A stretch of DNA of 7,217 bases from contig JAFDAP010000077.1 of NCBI GenBank assembly GCA_019313765.1, forward strand, positions 1 to 7,217, read 5' to 3'. Positions within the stretch are counted from its first letter, which is position 1. Each line of letters starts with the position of its first letter. A program made the translations under genes and the position numbers. Below the pieces are notes generated by a model. The model was not told the DNA's origin. It made no database searches and saw nothing but the letters and a program-made list of their open reading frames with translations. The DNA is from Deltaproteobacteria bacterium (GTDB lineage: Bacteria > Desulfobacterota > DSM-4660 > Desulfatiglandales > Desulfatiglandaceae). Shown here piece after piece: positions 1 to 6,552 of the stretch.

Positions 1-1
1 T

Positions 2-214
2 ACGAATCAACAGGGTGATTTTTTTGCCCAGATCGCGGACACGGGCATCCCTTTTGACCCGCTTAAGAAAAGGGAACCGGAGATGGGTAAGAGCATAGAG
101 GACAGCAGGATCGGAGGCCTCGGTATTTATCTTGCACGCAATATGCTTGATGAAATGAAATATCACAGGAAAAATGACATGAATATCCTGACCATTTGTA
201 AGAAGAAAGGATAA
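2..214 (+). CDS. RsbW/SpoIIAB-type ATP-binding protein, C-terminal part (5' end outside window)
   Basis: Only the last 70 residues are visible; the reading frame is open to the left edge. The fragment carries the second half of a GHKL (HATPase_c_2) fold: a G1-box-like DTGIPFDPL at visible residues 13-21, and RIGGLGIYLARNMLDE at 36-51, matching the glycine-rich G2 lid and following helix of RsbW/SpoIIAB proteins. It ends with a short strand and a lysine-rich tail, as is usual for the family. Members bind ATP and act as anti-sigma factors or serine kinases on STAS-domain antagonists in partner-switching pathways. The visible ATP-binding motifs look intact; the N box lies outside the window. The stop is 15 nt before the next gene, which carries a degenerate copy of the same domain, so the two are probably co-transcribed. 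Whether it is free-standing or the end of a larger kinase or phosphatase cannot be told from here. Confidence 0.85.
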   Translation, partial: TNQQGDFFAQIADTGIPFDPLKKREPEMGKSIEDSRIGGLGIYLARNMLDEMKYHRKNDMNILTICKKKG

Positions 215-229
215 AACAGGGGGGCTATC

Positions 230-1549
230 TTGAACTTGAAAAACAATAGAGAAGTTTTGTTGAGCGTGGCCGCGGATTCCGTGTTCCTTCCATTAGTTAC
301 ATCTTTTGTGGAAAACGGGGCCATTGGTCTGGGGCTGGGACGGGCCGAGGCCATGTCATTGACCCTGGCCGCAGAGGAAATCTTTTCTTATCTTTGCCAG
401 ATAGCCTCACCCGACGAGATGGTTGAAATTCGTTGTTCCGGGGGTGGCTATTATGTCCGGGCGGTCTTCCACTTTTCCGTTGAAGACTTCAACATGCGGG
501 CCTTTAACCTGACCACAAGCGTATCCGTTGATGATGAAGCGAGCCTGGAAGAGATGGGACTCCTGATCGCCTCCCGGACGGTGGAACGCTTTCAGGTCTT
601 GAAAGAAAGGGGAAAAGGGGTCCAGCTTACACTGATCAAGGAAAAGAAGTACCCGTCATCGGACGAAGATACTGTGCCTACGGCAATGCCTCTCAAGGAA
701 TTCTCCATACAGGAGCCTAATCCGGAGGAAATGAAACTCCTGGCCCTTTTGGTGAGCCGGCATTATCAGGACCTGATCACTCCCGATTTTTTCGAATACC
801 CCGGCAAGTTTGTTGATATGGTTGAGGGCGGAGAATGCCGGGCCGCAATGGCCCTGGCCCCTGACGGCCATTTGGGCGGTGGAATTATCTGGCGCTGGGC
901 GGGGCTCAAGACGGTGGAGTGTTTTGGGCCTTACCTCTTCAACCAGGATCCGGATTCATCCATTCCCGAGTCATTACTCGAAAACTGCTTAGGGCACATT
1001 GCAAAGACCCATGCCGTGGGCCTGATAAACCGGTATCCCACTGGCGATCTGCCTAAGGAGCATTTCGAACCTTTAGGCTCACTGACGATCTTCCAACAGG
1101 ATGGTCCTCCCACATCCCTTACCGCCTACTTCCGCCAGATGCAGGAAGACCCGGGCACGTCAGTGTGGTCCCACCCCGAGTTAGAAGGCTTCCTCCAGGG
1201 GGAATTCTCGCGCCTGGTCCTCCCCAGGGAGATCCGTTTAGTCAAGGACCTTGGAGAAACCAAAACACGCTTTTCAGTCCTCTCAACAGAGTTCGACCGG
1301 TCCCAGAATATGGTCACCCTCCGGCCCATCGGGCCGGGCATGGATGCCGGGGAAAACCTTGCCAACCATCTAAAACTTCTCAGCCGGGAATCATTGCTAA
1401 GCGTCTTTTTCGAGATAGACCTGGCCGAGCCCTGGCACACGGAATTCACGCCGGCCTTGTTGAAACACGGGTTTACTCCCCGATTAGTCCTCCCATATGC
1501 CGGCAAAAGCGATATGGTCATCTTCCAGTTGGGGGATGTGGCAGAATGA
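230..1549 (+). CDS. Degenerate RsbW-like ATPase domain fused to GNAT-like acetyltransferase region
   Basis: 439 residues, starting at a TTG with an AGGGGGG ribosome site 5 nt upstream. Residues 1-138 follow the RsbW/HATPase_c_2 layout: a helix at 40-58 with AAEE, strands at 64-82, and EEMGLLIASRTVERFQVL at 107-124 where the upstream protein has its GGLG lid. The N-box asparagine seems replaced (Tyr54), no DxG box is present near 81-93, and the GxG lid is lost, so this is probably a non-catalytic ATPase-like domain. From about 160 the protein looks like the GNAT-type region known in anti-sigma/acetyltransferase fusions: DGHLGGGIIW near 212-221, then a second alpha/beta part ending ALLKHGFTPRLVLPYAGK at 409-426. 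I infer a regulator or an acetyltransferase with a sensory N-terminus; the GNAT call is by pattern, and no clear acetyl-CoA signature (Q/RxxGxG/A) was found. Its stop overlaps the next start by 4 bp (ATGA). Confidence 0.75.
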   Translation: MNLKNNREVLLSVAADSVFLPLVTSFVENGAIGLGLGRAEAMSLTLAAEEIFSYLCQIASPDEMVEIRCSGGGYYVRAVFHFSVEDFNMRAFNLTTSVSVDDEASLEEMGLLIASRTVERFQVLKERGKGVQLTLIKEKKYPSSDEDTVPTAMPLKEFSIQEPNPEEMKLLALLVSRHYQDLITPDFFEYPGKFVDMVEGGECRAAMALAPDGHLGGGIIWRWAGLKTVECFGPYLFNQDPDSSIPESLLENCLGHIAKTHAVGLINRYPTGDLPKEHFEPLGSLTIFQQDGPPTSLTAYFRQMQEDPGTSVWSHPELEGFLQGEFSRLVLPREIRLVKDLGETKTRFSVLSTEFDRSQNMVTLRPIGPGMDAGENLANHLKLLSRESLLSVFFEIDLAEPWHTEFTPALLKHGFTPRLVLPYAGKSDMVIFQLGDVAE

Positions 1550-2667
1550 ATGCGCCGCCATTAGATAAACTTGTCCCGGAACACATAAAACGTTTTGAGC
1601 CCTACATCCCCAGCAAGCCTGACAACGAACTGAAAAAACTCTATGGCTGTTCGCGTCTCTTCCGTCTGAATAACAATGAAAACCCTTTAGGTCCGCCGCA
1701 GGCGGCGCGCGAGGTGATTGACCGGTTCCCGGCGGCCCGTGCCTCAATATATCCCAGCGGTGACGCATACCACCTGCGGCACAAATTAGCTGAAAGGTTC
1801 GCGCTTGACCCTGAGCAGTTCTTAGTGGGTAACGGGGCCAACGAGGTGATAGGCTTCGTGATCAAGGCGTTCTGCCAGGAGGGGGACAATATAATAACCG
1901 CAGACAAGACCTTTGCCGTGTACGAGTGGGTGGCCGAGTTCTCGGGCTTTGAGGCCCGCATAGTTCCCTTAGTGGACTTCGGGTTTGATGATGAGGAAAT
2001 GCTTGGGCATATTGATGAGAAGACAAAGATTGTTTTCATCTGCAATCCCAACAATCCCACAGGCAGCTACTGGAACGAAGAACGTTTGCGGGGCTTTTTA
2101 AGACAGATCGCCGGCCGCCAGATCGTGGTGGTGGACGAGGCATATTGCGAGTTCGTTGAAAAGGAAGATTATCCCGACGGGATCAGTCTGATCCGGGAGT
2201 ATCCAAACTTAGTGGTCTTCAGGACATTCTCCAAGATGTATGCCTTAGCCGGCCTTCGCATCGGATACTTAGCCGGTGACCGGGACGTGGTTGATATAAT
2301 CCGCCGTACATGCGTGGTCTATTCCGTAAACGGCCTGGCCCAGGAAGCGGCCTTGGCCGCACTGAATAATCAGGAACACATAAACCGAACCCGCGAGATG
2401 GTCCGTGAGGGTAAGGAGTTCGTGGCAAAGGAACTTGATATTTTAGGCCTGCCGTTTGTGCATGACCAGGGAAATTTCATGATGATCAGGCTTCCCATGA
2501 GCGACAGCCTGGCCTATAGAAAGCTCATGACCCAGGGTGTTATGGTACGCACCATGACCGGGTTTCGTTTTCCCAACTACATCCGCTTAACCATCTCCAA
2601 CATGGAAGCCATGGAGGCATTTGTAGAGGCTTTGACAAAGATTGTTCCCAAAGGAGAAAAGGCATGA
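1546..2667 (+). CDS. hisC: HisC-like PLP-dependent aminotransferase (histidinol-phosphate aminotransferase family)
   Basis: 373 residues from ATG 1546, which overlaps the previous stop as ATGA. The frame stays open upstream, but that part lies entirely over the preceding gene and has no family similarity, so the start is 1546. It is a fold-type I aminotransferase of usual HisC length. Motifs: RLNNNENPLGP at 40-50, YPSGDAYHLR at 69-78, GNGANE at 95-100 for cofactor phosphate, CNPNNPTG at 166-173, VVVDEAY at 194-200 with Asp197 for the pyridine nitrogen and Tyr200, the Schiff-base lysine Lys230 in FSKMYALAGLRIGY, and Arg347 in YIRLTI for the substrate acid group. All catalytic residues are present. 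The family reaction is transamination of histidinol phosphate or a related amino acid with 2-oxoglutarate. No histidine gene is adjacent; the neighbours are a regulator, an MFS transporter and a hydrolase, so a related role in specialised metabolism is possible. The symbol marks the family, not a proven step. Confidence 0.88.
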   Translation: MNAPPLDKLVPEHIKRFEPYIPSKPDNELKKLYGCSRLFRLNNNENPLGPPQAAREVIDRFPAARASIYPSGDAYHLRHKLAERFALDPEQFLVGNGANEVIGFVIKAFCQEGDNIITADKTFAVYEWVAEFSGFEARIVPLVDFGFDDEEMLGHIDEKTKIVFICNPNNPTGSYWNEERLRGFLRQIAGRQIVVVDEAYCEFVEKEDYPDGISLIREYPNLVVFRTFSKMYALAGLRIGYLAGDRDVVDIIRRTCVVYSVNGLAQEAALAALNNQEHINRTREMVREGKEFVAKELDILGLPFVHDQGNFMMIRLPMSDSLAYRKLMTQGVMVRTMTGFRFPNYIRLTISNMEAMEAFVEALTKIVPKGEKA

Positions 2668-2680
2668 CGCGATTCCCCCC

Positions 2681-2744
2681 TGTGGGAGCGGTTCTCAGCC
2701 GGGACAGAAATCACATGCCCCTGTCTGAAACGAGAAACTGTCGC
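2681..2744. repeat. Decayed palindromic (REP-like) repeat in operon gap
   Basis: The 102-bp gap between aminotransferase and transporter holds a small hairpin, CGGTT (2689-2693), loop CTC, AGCCG (2697-2701), with one G-T pair. GACAG (2703-2707) can also pair with CTGTC at 2721-2725 or 2738-2742. The GTGGGAGCGG start resembles the GGGAGCGG head of interspersed palindromic repeats in many proteobacteria. No T-run follows, so it is not a plausible terminator, and transcription could run on into the transporter gene. Only one copy is in the window, so the repeat call rests on resemblance. Confidence 0.3.
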
Positions 2745-2757
2745 TTGAATATTGCCG

Positions 2758-2763
2758 AAAGGG
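2758..2763 (+). promoter_or_regulatory. Ribosome binding site that sets the transporter start
   Basis: AAAGGG lies 6 nt before ATG 2770. The same frame could begin at TTG 2752, but that would place this ribosome site inside the coding sequence and add six residues without hydrophobic character. ATG 2770 is therefore preferred. Confidence 0.65.
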
Positions 2764-2769
2764 TTAACC

Positions 2770-3945
2770 ATGTCCCGGCCTGAAAGCCTGTTCACAAGGG
2801 AGTTTTTTGCCCTGAACGTGGTCTTTTTCCTTGCATTCTGCAATCTGGCCGTCTTTTTCCATTTCCACCAATATCTGCACACACTGCCCATTGATTCCCG
2901 GTGGTTCGGGCTTTTAATCGCCCTGTTTTCCCTGCTCTCTCTTATCCTTAGACCAATAATAAGTCCTTTCATGCACACCGGTAATGCCCGAAAATGGCTG
3001 GGGATCAGTTGCACTGTCGTCATTGTCCTGCTCCTCACCTACGGCTTTGCCAGGAGTTTTTTCACCATGGCCCTGGTCCGGATCCTCCATGGCGTAGGAT
3101 TTGTGGGCCAGACCACGGCCATGATGGTCCTGATTGTAGGTTTTATACCTCAAAAGAAAAGCGGCCAGGCATTTGGGCTCCTCTCGGTCAGTACGCTCCT
3201 GCCCTATGCGGTCGTCCCTCCAATACTGGGTCCGATCTCCGATTGGTTAGGCGGTTTTGACCATGTGCTTAACCTTACCGCGCTCATGATGCTGCTTATC
3301 TTTCCACTCTTGTTGATTGTCCGTGTCCCCGCAACCGAATCAAACGGGGAAACGGTTCCACAAGGCCGAATAAGAGCCGGAGAACTGATAGAAAACGTAA
3401 GGGACCGTCGTGTGCTGCTGCTCCTGATTATAAATCTCGTTTTCTTTACCGCTTTTACCCCGGTCTTCTTTTTCCTGAAACGCTTTGCCGTTGACATCGG
3501 CATTCGAAATGCCGGCCTTTTTTTCACCCTGGCCTTTGTAACAATGATTACCGTTCGAATTACGGCCGGCCCTGTTTTTGACAAGTTAAGCAAGATTCAA
3601 CTGTTGGGTTGGTCCATGGCCCTGGTTGCCTCTGGTTACGTGATTCTTGCCAACACCTCCGGACCTTTGTTGTTTTACAGCCTGGGTGTCTTATTAGGGT
3701 TAGGCTGGGGAGTGGCGATGCCCCTTTTCGATGCACTGATGTTCGATATCTCCCCGACCAGGTTCCAGGGACTCAATATCAACCTGGCAATTGAAATGGT
3801 TGACGGAGGTTTTTTCTTAGGACCGCTCATGGGCGGTATGATATTGTCCTGGTCAGATTATGGATCCCTTTTTTACGTGTGTGCGGCAGTAAGCCTTCTG
3901 GCTTTGGTGCTACTGTTTTTCATGGGAGGGAAAACTGAATCATGA
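2770..3945 (+). CDS. MFS transporter, probable 12-helix efflux permease
   Basis: 391 residues from ATG 2770. Hydrophobic segments suggest 12 membrane helices at about 12-32, 46-66, 77-93, 99-123, 135-157, 166-186, 214-236, 247-268, 278-294, 298-320, 338-359 and 364-386, with a charged central loop at 187-213 between the halves. VRILHGVGF at 103-111 is the helix-4 motif B (RxxxGxG) of proton-coupled MFS carriers, and GPVFDKLSKIQLLG at 267-280 is the second-half counterpart of motif A. The first-half motif A (RPIISPFMHTGNARKW, 61-76) is degenerate. FDISPTRFQGLN at 325-336 is typical of drug and metabolite efflux members. It acts in the inner membrane; the substrate is unknown. The 3' end overlaps the SGNH gene by 4 bp, so the two are translationally coupled and may serve one product: export after synthesis, or uptake before hydrolysis. 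Confidence 0.9.
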   Translation: MSRPESLFTREFFALNVVFFLAFCNLAVFFHFHQYLHTLPIDSRWFGLLIALFSLLSLILRPIISPFMHTGNARKWLGISCTVVIVLLLTYGFARSFFTMALVRILHGVGFVGQTTAMMVLIVGFIPQKKSGQAFGLLSVSTLLPYAVVPPILGPISDWLGGFDHVLNLTALMMLLIFPLLLIVRVPATESNGETVPQGRIRAGELIENVRDRRVLLLLIINLVFFTAFTPVFFFLKRFAVDIGIRNAGLFFTLAFVTMITVRITAGPVFDKLSKIQLLGWSMALVASGYVILANTSGPLLFYSLGVLLGLGWGVAMPLFDALMFDISPTRFQGLNINLAIEMVDGGFFLGPLMGGMILSWSDYGSLFYVCAAVSLLALVLLFFMGGKTES

Positions 3946-5051
3946 TGACCGTTCTCTGGACAGTGCTGATCATTGCGGGCCTGATGCTTGCCCTGGAATT
4001 AGGGAGCAGGCTCTATCACTATTTTCATTTTCTGACTCCTTTCAGGGCCAAGATTATCTCGGAGTATCCCTACCGGAGCTTTGCGGAAAAGGCGGGGCCG
4101 CCAATCTTTTTCCGATTTAAAAAAAGCTTTCACTCACCAAACCTCAACATAAACCGCTTCGGGCTGCGAGGACCGGAACCGGCGCCTGATGGGGACAAAA
4201 AGCGGGTCTTGGTATTAGGCGAATCGGATTTGTTCGGGCCCAAGTTGGGTCGCGAAAAAGACATATGGAGCATTCGGCTCGAAGGGATTCTTAGGGCAAA
4301 AGGGTATGCCCATTGGGAGATATTGAACGGCGGGAATCCGGGATACAACGTGTTACAGCACAGGGCCTTTTGGGAACAGGAGCTTTACAAAACCAGGCCG
4401 GATATCCTTATTCTCAGGCTCGGGGGCTATAATGATATCTCCCAGGCCTACGTCAACGGCTCTAAATGGGCGCCCGGCACCCCATGGCCCTTCGAATTCA
4501 TCCTCGATTTAGAGAGAAAGGGTCCCTGGTGGCAGGGGCTGGCAGGCCGAAGCTGCCTTTACTTTTTACTGAGGCGTAACTTAGCCGAATCCACGACCAG
4601 TCAGTTCAAGATCGTTGACGACAAGTTCCAGTGGGAGCGGTGCAAGAAGAGCATTTTTGAAAACCAGCAGGCCATTATCGAATCTGCCAAGGAGCAGGGC
4701 GTCAGGGTGGCCCTTTTAAGCTGGGCCCCTGCCTATGAACTGGAAATGGACGAAGGAAACCAGCGGCGGATCACGGCCCTGCAGGCAAATTGGGAGTTTT
4801 TTATCAAGAGTTGGGGAGCCAGCCAGTTCGAATACTTTCATGATCTGGCCCACAAATTTTCAGACGAGATGGGGGTCCCCTATATAAATGTGGCCCCCGT
4901 CATCTGGAACCATCCAAAGCGATTTGAACTCTATTATGATCTGGTGCACTGCAACGGAAAGGGATACATGATTTTGGCCCAGGCGTTGTTCGAGGAAATC
5001 GTTAATTTAGGATGGTGGGGGTCCAAAGAAAGCCCTGAAACCGGACAGTAG
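3942..5051 (+). CDS. Membrane-anchored SGNH/GDSL-family hydrolase
   Basis: 369 residues. The start ATG 3942 overlaps the transporter stop as ATGA; a second in-frame ATG follows at 3945 and cannot be excluded. One N-terminal hydrophobic segment (about 3-20) is a membrane anchor or uncleaved signal. NRFGLRGPEP at 71-80 is the lead-in strand common in this group. The SGNH blocks are in order: block I VLGESDLFG at 91-99 with nucleophile Ser95, block II NGGNPGYN at 129-136 with the oxyanion glycine, block III GGYND at 161-165 with Asn164, and block V DLVH at 333-336 giving Asp333 and His336. All four catalytic positions are present, so an active esterase, acetylesterase or acyltransferase is expected. 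The catalytic domain is probably periplasmic, but positive charges after the helix leave topology uncertain. An acyl group put on by the upstream GNAT-like protein is one possible target, which is inference only. Confidence 0.85.
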   Translation: MMTVLWTVLIIAGLMLALELGSRLYHYFHFLTPFRAKIISEYPYRSFAEKAGPPIFFRFKKSFHSPNLNINRFGLRGPEPAPDGDKKRVLVLGESDLFGPKLGREKDIWSIRLEGILRAKGYAHWEILNGGNPGYNVLQHRAFWEQELYKTRPDILILRLGGYNDISQAYVNGSKWAPGTPWPFEFILDLERKGPWWQGLAGRSCLYFLLRRNLAESTTSQFKIVDDKFQWERCKKSIFENQQAIIESAKEQGVRVALLSWAPAYELEMDEGNQRRITALQANWEFFIKSWGASQFEYFHDLAHKFSDEMGVPYINVAPVIWNHPKRFELYYDLVHCNGKGYMILAQALFEEIVNLGWWGSKESPETGQ

Positions 5052-5073
5052 TTTTTGTTAACAAAGTATTTTG

Positions 5074-5103
5074 TTGAAATATACAGGCTTTTGCTGGTAT
5101 AAT
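5074..5103 (+). promoter_or_regulatory. Candidate sigma70 promoter with extended -10
   Basis: TTGAAA (5074-5079), 18 nt, then TATAAT (5098-5103) preceded by TG one base upstream (TGGTATAAT), a full extended -10. It sits 22 bp after the SGNH gene stop and points rightward to the repeat region and the SUMF1-domain gene, whose leader would be about 425 nt. The surrounding DNA is AT-rich, so a chance match is possible. No clear terminator separates it from the SGNH gene; TTTGTTAACAAA near 5053-5064 is a palindrome without a loop. Confidence 0.4.
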
Positions 5104-5136
5104 TATAAAATATTAGTTACTATTCAGGTAATTCAA

Positions 5137-5213
5137 TTTTTTGACAGGATTAACAAGATGGACTGGATTAATTTATCTTGTAAATCAAAACACATATCCT
5201 GTTTAAAAAAATT
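5137..5213 (+). repeat. Dispersed repeat unit, type A (first copy)
   Basis: The unit starts with a T-run and GACAGGAT (5143-5150) and ends with ATATCCTGTTT (about 5194-5204), so its own ends are inverted. It matches the unit at 7083-7159 on the opposite strand: about 33 of the first 37 bases agree, followed by identical GTAAATCAAAA and ATATCCTGTTT blocks, with small indels between. It is the left boundary of composite repeat 1. Confidence 0.8.
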
Positions 5214-5224
5214 ACCATGAGCAG

Positions 5225-5251
5225 CGCAAGACCTCAGCTCTGCACTACAAA
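5225..5251. repeat. Decayed single-hairpin copy of the GCAGAGCT repeat
   Basis: Bases 5236-5251 match 15 of 16 bases of the right arm of the nested-hairpin element (6681-6696), and about 15 of 20 bases at 5225-5244 fit the hairpin reverse-strand arm. The left half of the stem is too eroded to fold well. It lies between the two units of composite repeat 1. Confidence 0.5.
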
Positions 5252-5290
5252 TTCGCACCGAAAATGCAATATTTTCACATATTAATGGGC

Positions 5291-5336
5291 TCCCGCATTC
5301 GTCCACCTTCCATAGCATTGCGGGGGACGGGCGGGA
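5291..5336. other. GC-rich imperfect hairpin in AT-rich spacer
   Basis: TCCCGC (5291-5296) pairs with GCGGGA (5331-5336) and CGTCC (5300-5304) with GGACG (5325-5329), with an ATT/G internal loop and a 20-nt apical loop. It stands out from the AT-rich surroundings. No T-run follows, so a terminator role is not supported. It could be an RNA structure in the leader of the SUMF1-domain gene or the remains of another inserted element. Confidence 0.35.
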
Positions 5337-5407
5337 ATTATGAGGAACATGACATTCTTTTAATCAAGAACTCCCGAAATATAAGACAATTTTTCGCTCA
5401 ATTTGGA

Positions 5408-5485
5408 GTAACACAGGATTTATTGAATGACATACGGGATGAAAGAATAATAAATCTTGTTTATCCTGTAATCCTGTCTAAAAAA
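5408..5485 (-). repeat. Dispersed repeat unit, type C (first copy)
   Basis: Read on the minus strand, a T-run leads into GACAGGATTACAGGAT and the unit closes with ATCCTGTGTTAC (5408-5419 in complement). It matches the unit at 6928-6992: 24 of the first 27 bases from GACAGGAT agree and the 12-base end block is identical, while the middles differ in length. It is the right, inverted boundary of composite repeat 1. The end of an open frame at 5264-5494 runs through it. Confidence 0.75.
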
Positions 5486-5524
5486 CCCGAGTAGTGACGA
5501 AAATTCCACTATATCCCATTTCAC

Positions 5525-5530
5525 GGAGGT
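5525..5530 (+). promoter_or_regulatory. Strong Shine-Dalgarno site of the SUMF1-domain gene
   Basis: GGAGGT ends 4 nt before ATG 5535, close to consensus, and fixes this start. Confidence 0.8.
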
Positions 5531-5534
5531 TGCT

Positions 5535-6446
5535 ATGTTATCAAAACATCGTGCAAATATTTTGTTCCTTTCGTTTTTTTCTCTTTTTTTTATCGGTCTT
5601 TCACAACAGGCATCCGGACAAGAAAAATTTGCTAAGACCGCTGCCAATCCCATGGTTGAGACATCATTGGGAATGAAGTTTGTTTATATCTCCCCTGGAA
5701 CATTCGTGATGGGGAGCCCGGAAAAGGAAGAGGGCCGGGACAAAGACGAAGAGGCCCAGCACCGGGTAACCCTGACCAAGGGATTCTACATGCAGACTAC
5801 TGAGGTAACCGTAGGCCAGTGGCGTACCTTTGTTCGGGATACGGGTTACAAGACCGATGCGGAAAACAAAGGTTCGGCATATATATGGATCGAAAGGGCA
5901 CAGCAGGAAAAGAAGGGTTATTACTGGGACAAACCCGGATTTCAGCAATCGGACGACCACCCGGTCACCTGTGTTACATGGAAGGACATCAGTGCATTCA
6001 TTGGCTGGTTGGATGCCAAAGAGGGAAAGACTTACAGGTTGCCTACCGAGGCGGAGTGGGAGTATGCGTGTCGTGCAGGCACAACGACACGATATAGCTG
6101 GGGTGATAAGGCCGACTGTTCAAAGGCGAATTATGGAAATGGATGGAGCGATGAGTGCAAGGGGAAGAATCCGGAAGGGACCGCGAAAGCGGGTAGCTAT
6201 CCACCCAATACCTGGGGCCTGTATGACATGAGTGGAAACATATGGGAGTCATGTCTGGACTGGTATGGAGATTATCCCAAAGGGCAAGTTACGGATCCCA
6301 AAGGCCCTTCGAGCGGTGGAAAAAAGGTGGTTCGCGGTGGAAGCTGGCTCATTCACTCTCGCTACTGCCGATCAGCGGCCCGTGCATGGAACGGCCCGAA
6401 TAACCCATATGCCAACCTCGGGTTTCGACTTGTGCTTGTGCCTTAA
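5535..6446 (+). CDS. Exported SUMF1/FGE-sulfatase-domain protein
   Basis: 303 residues. Residues 1-28 form a signal peptide: KHR, a phenylalanine-rich core at 9-21, and probable cleavage after QASG (28). There is no lipobox cysteine, so the product is probably periplasmic. The rest is one SUMF1 (formylglycine-generating-enzyme-like, C-type-lectin-like) domain: GMKFVYISPGTFVMGSP (46-62), TTEVTVGQW (88-96), HPVTCVTWKD (142-151), YRLPTEAEWEYACRAGT (167-183), WGLYDMSGNIWES (227-239), VVRGGSW (265-271) and ANLGFR (293-298). The first active-site cysteine of true formylglycine enzymes is Ile273; Cys278 lies in RYCRSAAR, the ordinary SUMF1 context. The usual GNVWEW is GNIWES here. I infer a non-catalytic or other role such as binding or signalling rather than sulfatase activation; no sulfatase gene is nearby. 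The gene is monocistronic, with its own leader and terminator. Confidence 0.9.
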   Translation: MLSKHRANILFLSFFSLFFIGLSQQASGQEKFAKTAANPMVETSLGMKFVYISPGTFVMGSPEKEEGRDKDEEAQHRVTLTKGFYMQTTEVTVGQWRTFVRDTGYKTDAENKGSAYIWIERAQQEKKGYYWDKPGFQQSDDHPVTCVTWKDISAFIGWLDAKEGKTYRLPTEAEWEYACRAGTTTRYSWGDKADCSKANYGNGWSDECKGKNPEGTAKAGSYPPNTWGLYDMSGNIWESCLDWYGDYPKGQVTDPKGPSSGGKKVVRGGSWLIHSRYCRSAARAWNGPNNPYANLGFRLVLVP

Positions 6447-6552
6447 ACGTTGTTTTCTCCTCTTGGTTAATTTGGATTTCAACGGAGAACGGGGTTGCTT
6501 CTACGCTCTTGACAAAATATAAGGAGCAAAAAAAAATCGTTAATAGTCGTTT

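Noticed and set aside
1126..1521. Antisense open frame of 131 residues over the GNAT-like gene
   Set aside because: It has no recognisable domain or ribosome site and is explained as a shadow of the plus-strand gene. The same applies to the antisense frame at 3204-3593.
1165..1545. Upstream extension of the aminotransferase frame
   Set aside because: This part overlaps the GNAT-like coding sequence, is rich in proline and arginine as out-of-frame reads often are, and has no HisC similarity. The ATGA start at 1546 gives the family length.
5141..5170. TTGACA in repeat unit A as a -35 box
   Set aside because: All A units contain TTGACA by consensus, but the hexamer 17 nt later is TGGATT, a poor -10. 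The match follows from the repeat sequence and not from promoter structure.
5264..5494. Open frame of 76 residues between the SGNH and SUMF1-domain genes
   Set aside because: It has no good ribosome site at its ATG, its product matches nothing I recognise, and its last residues (NLVYPVILSKK) are translated from repeat unit C. It is more likely an accident of the repeat.
6509..6552. TTGACA and AAGGAG before the terminator, as a small RNA or peptide gene
   Set aside because: No -10 lies at usable spacing and no start codon with a continuing frame follows AAGGAG before the terminator stem.
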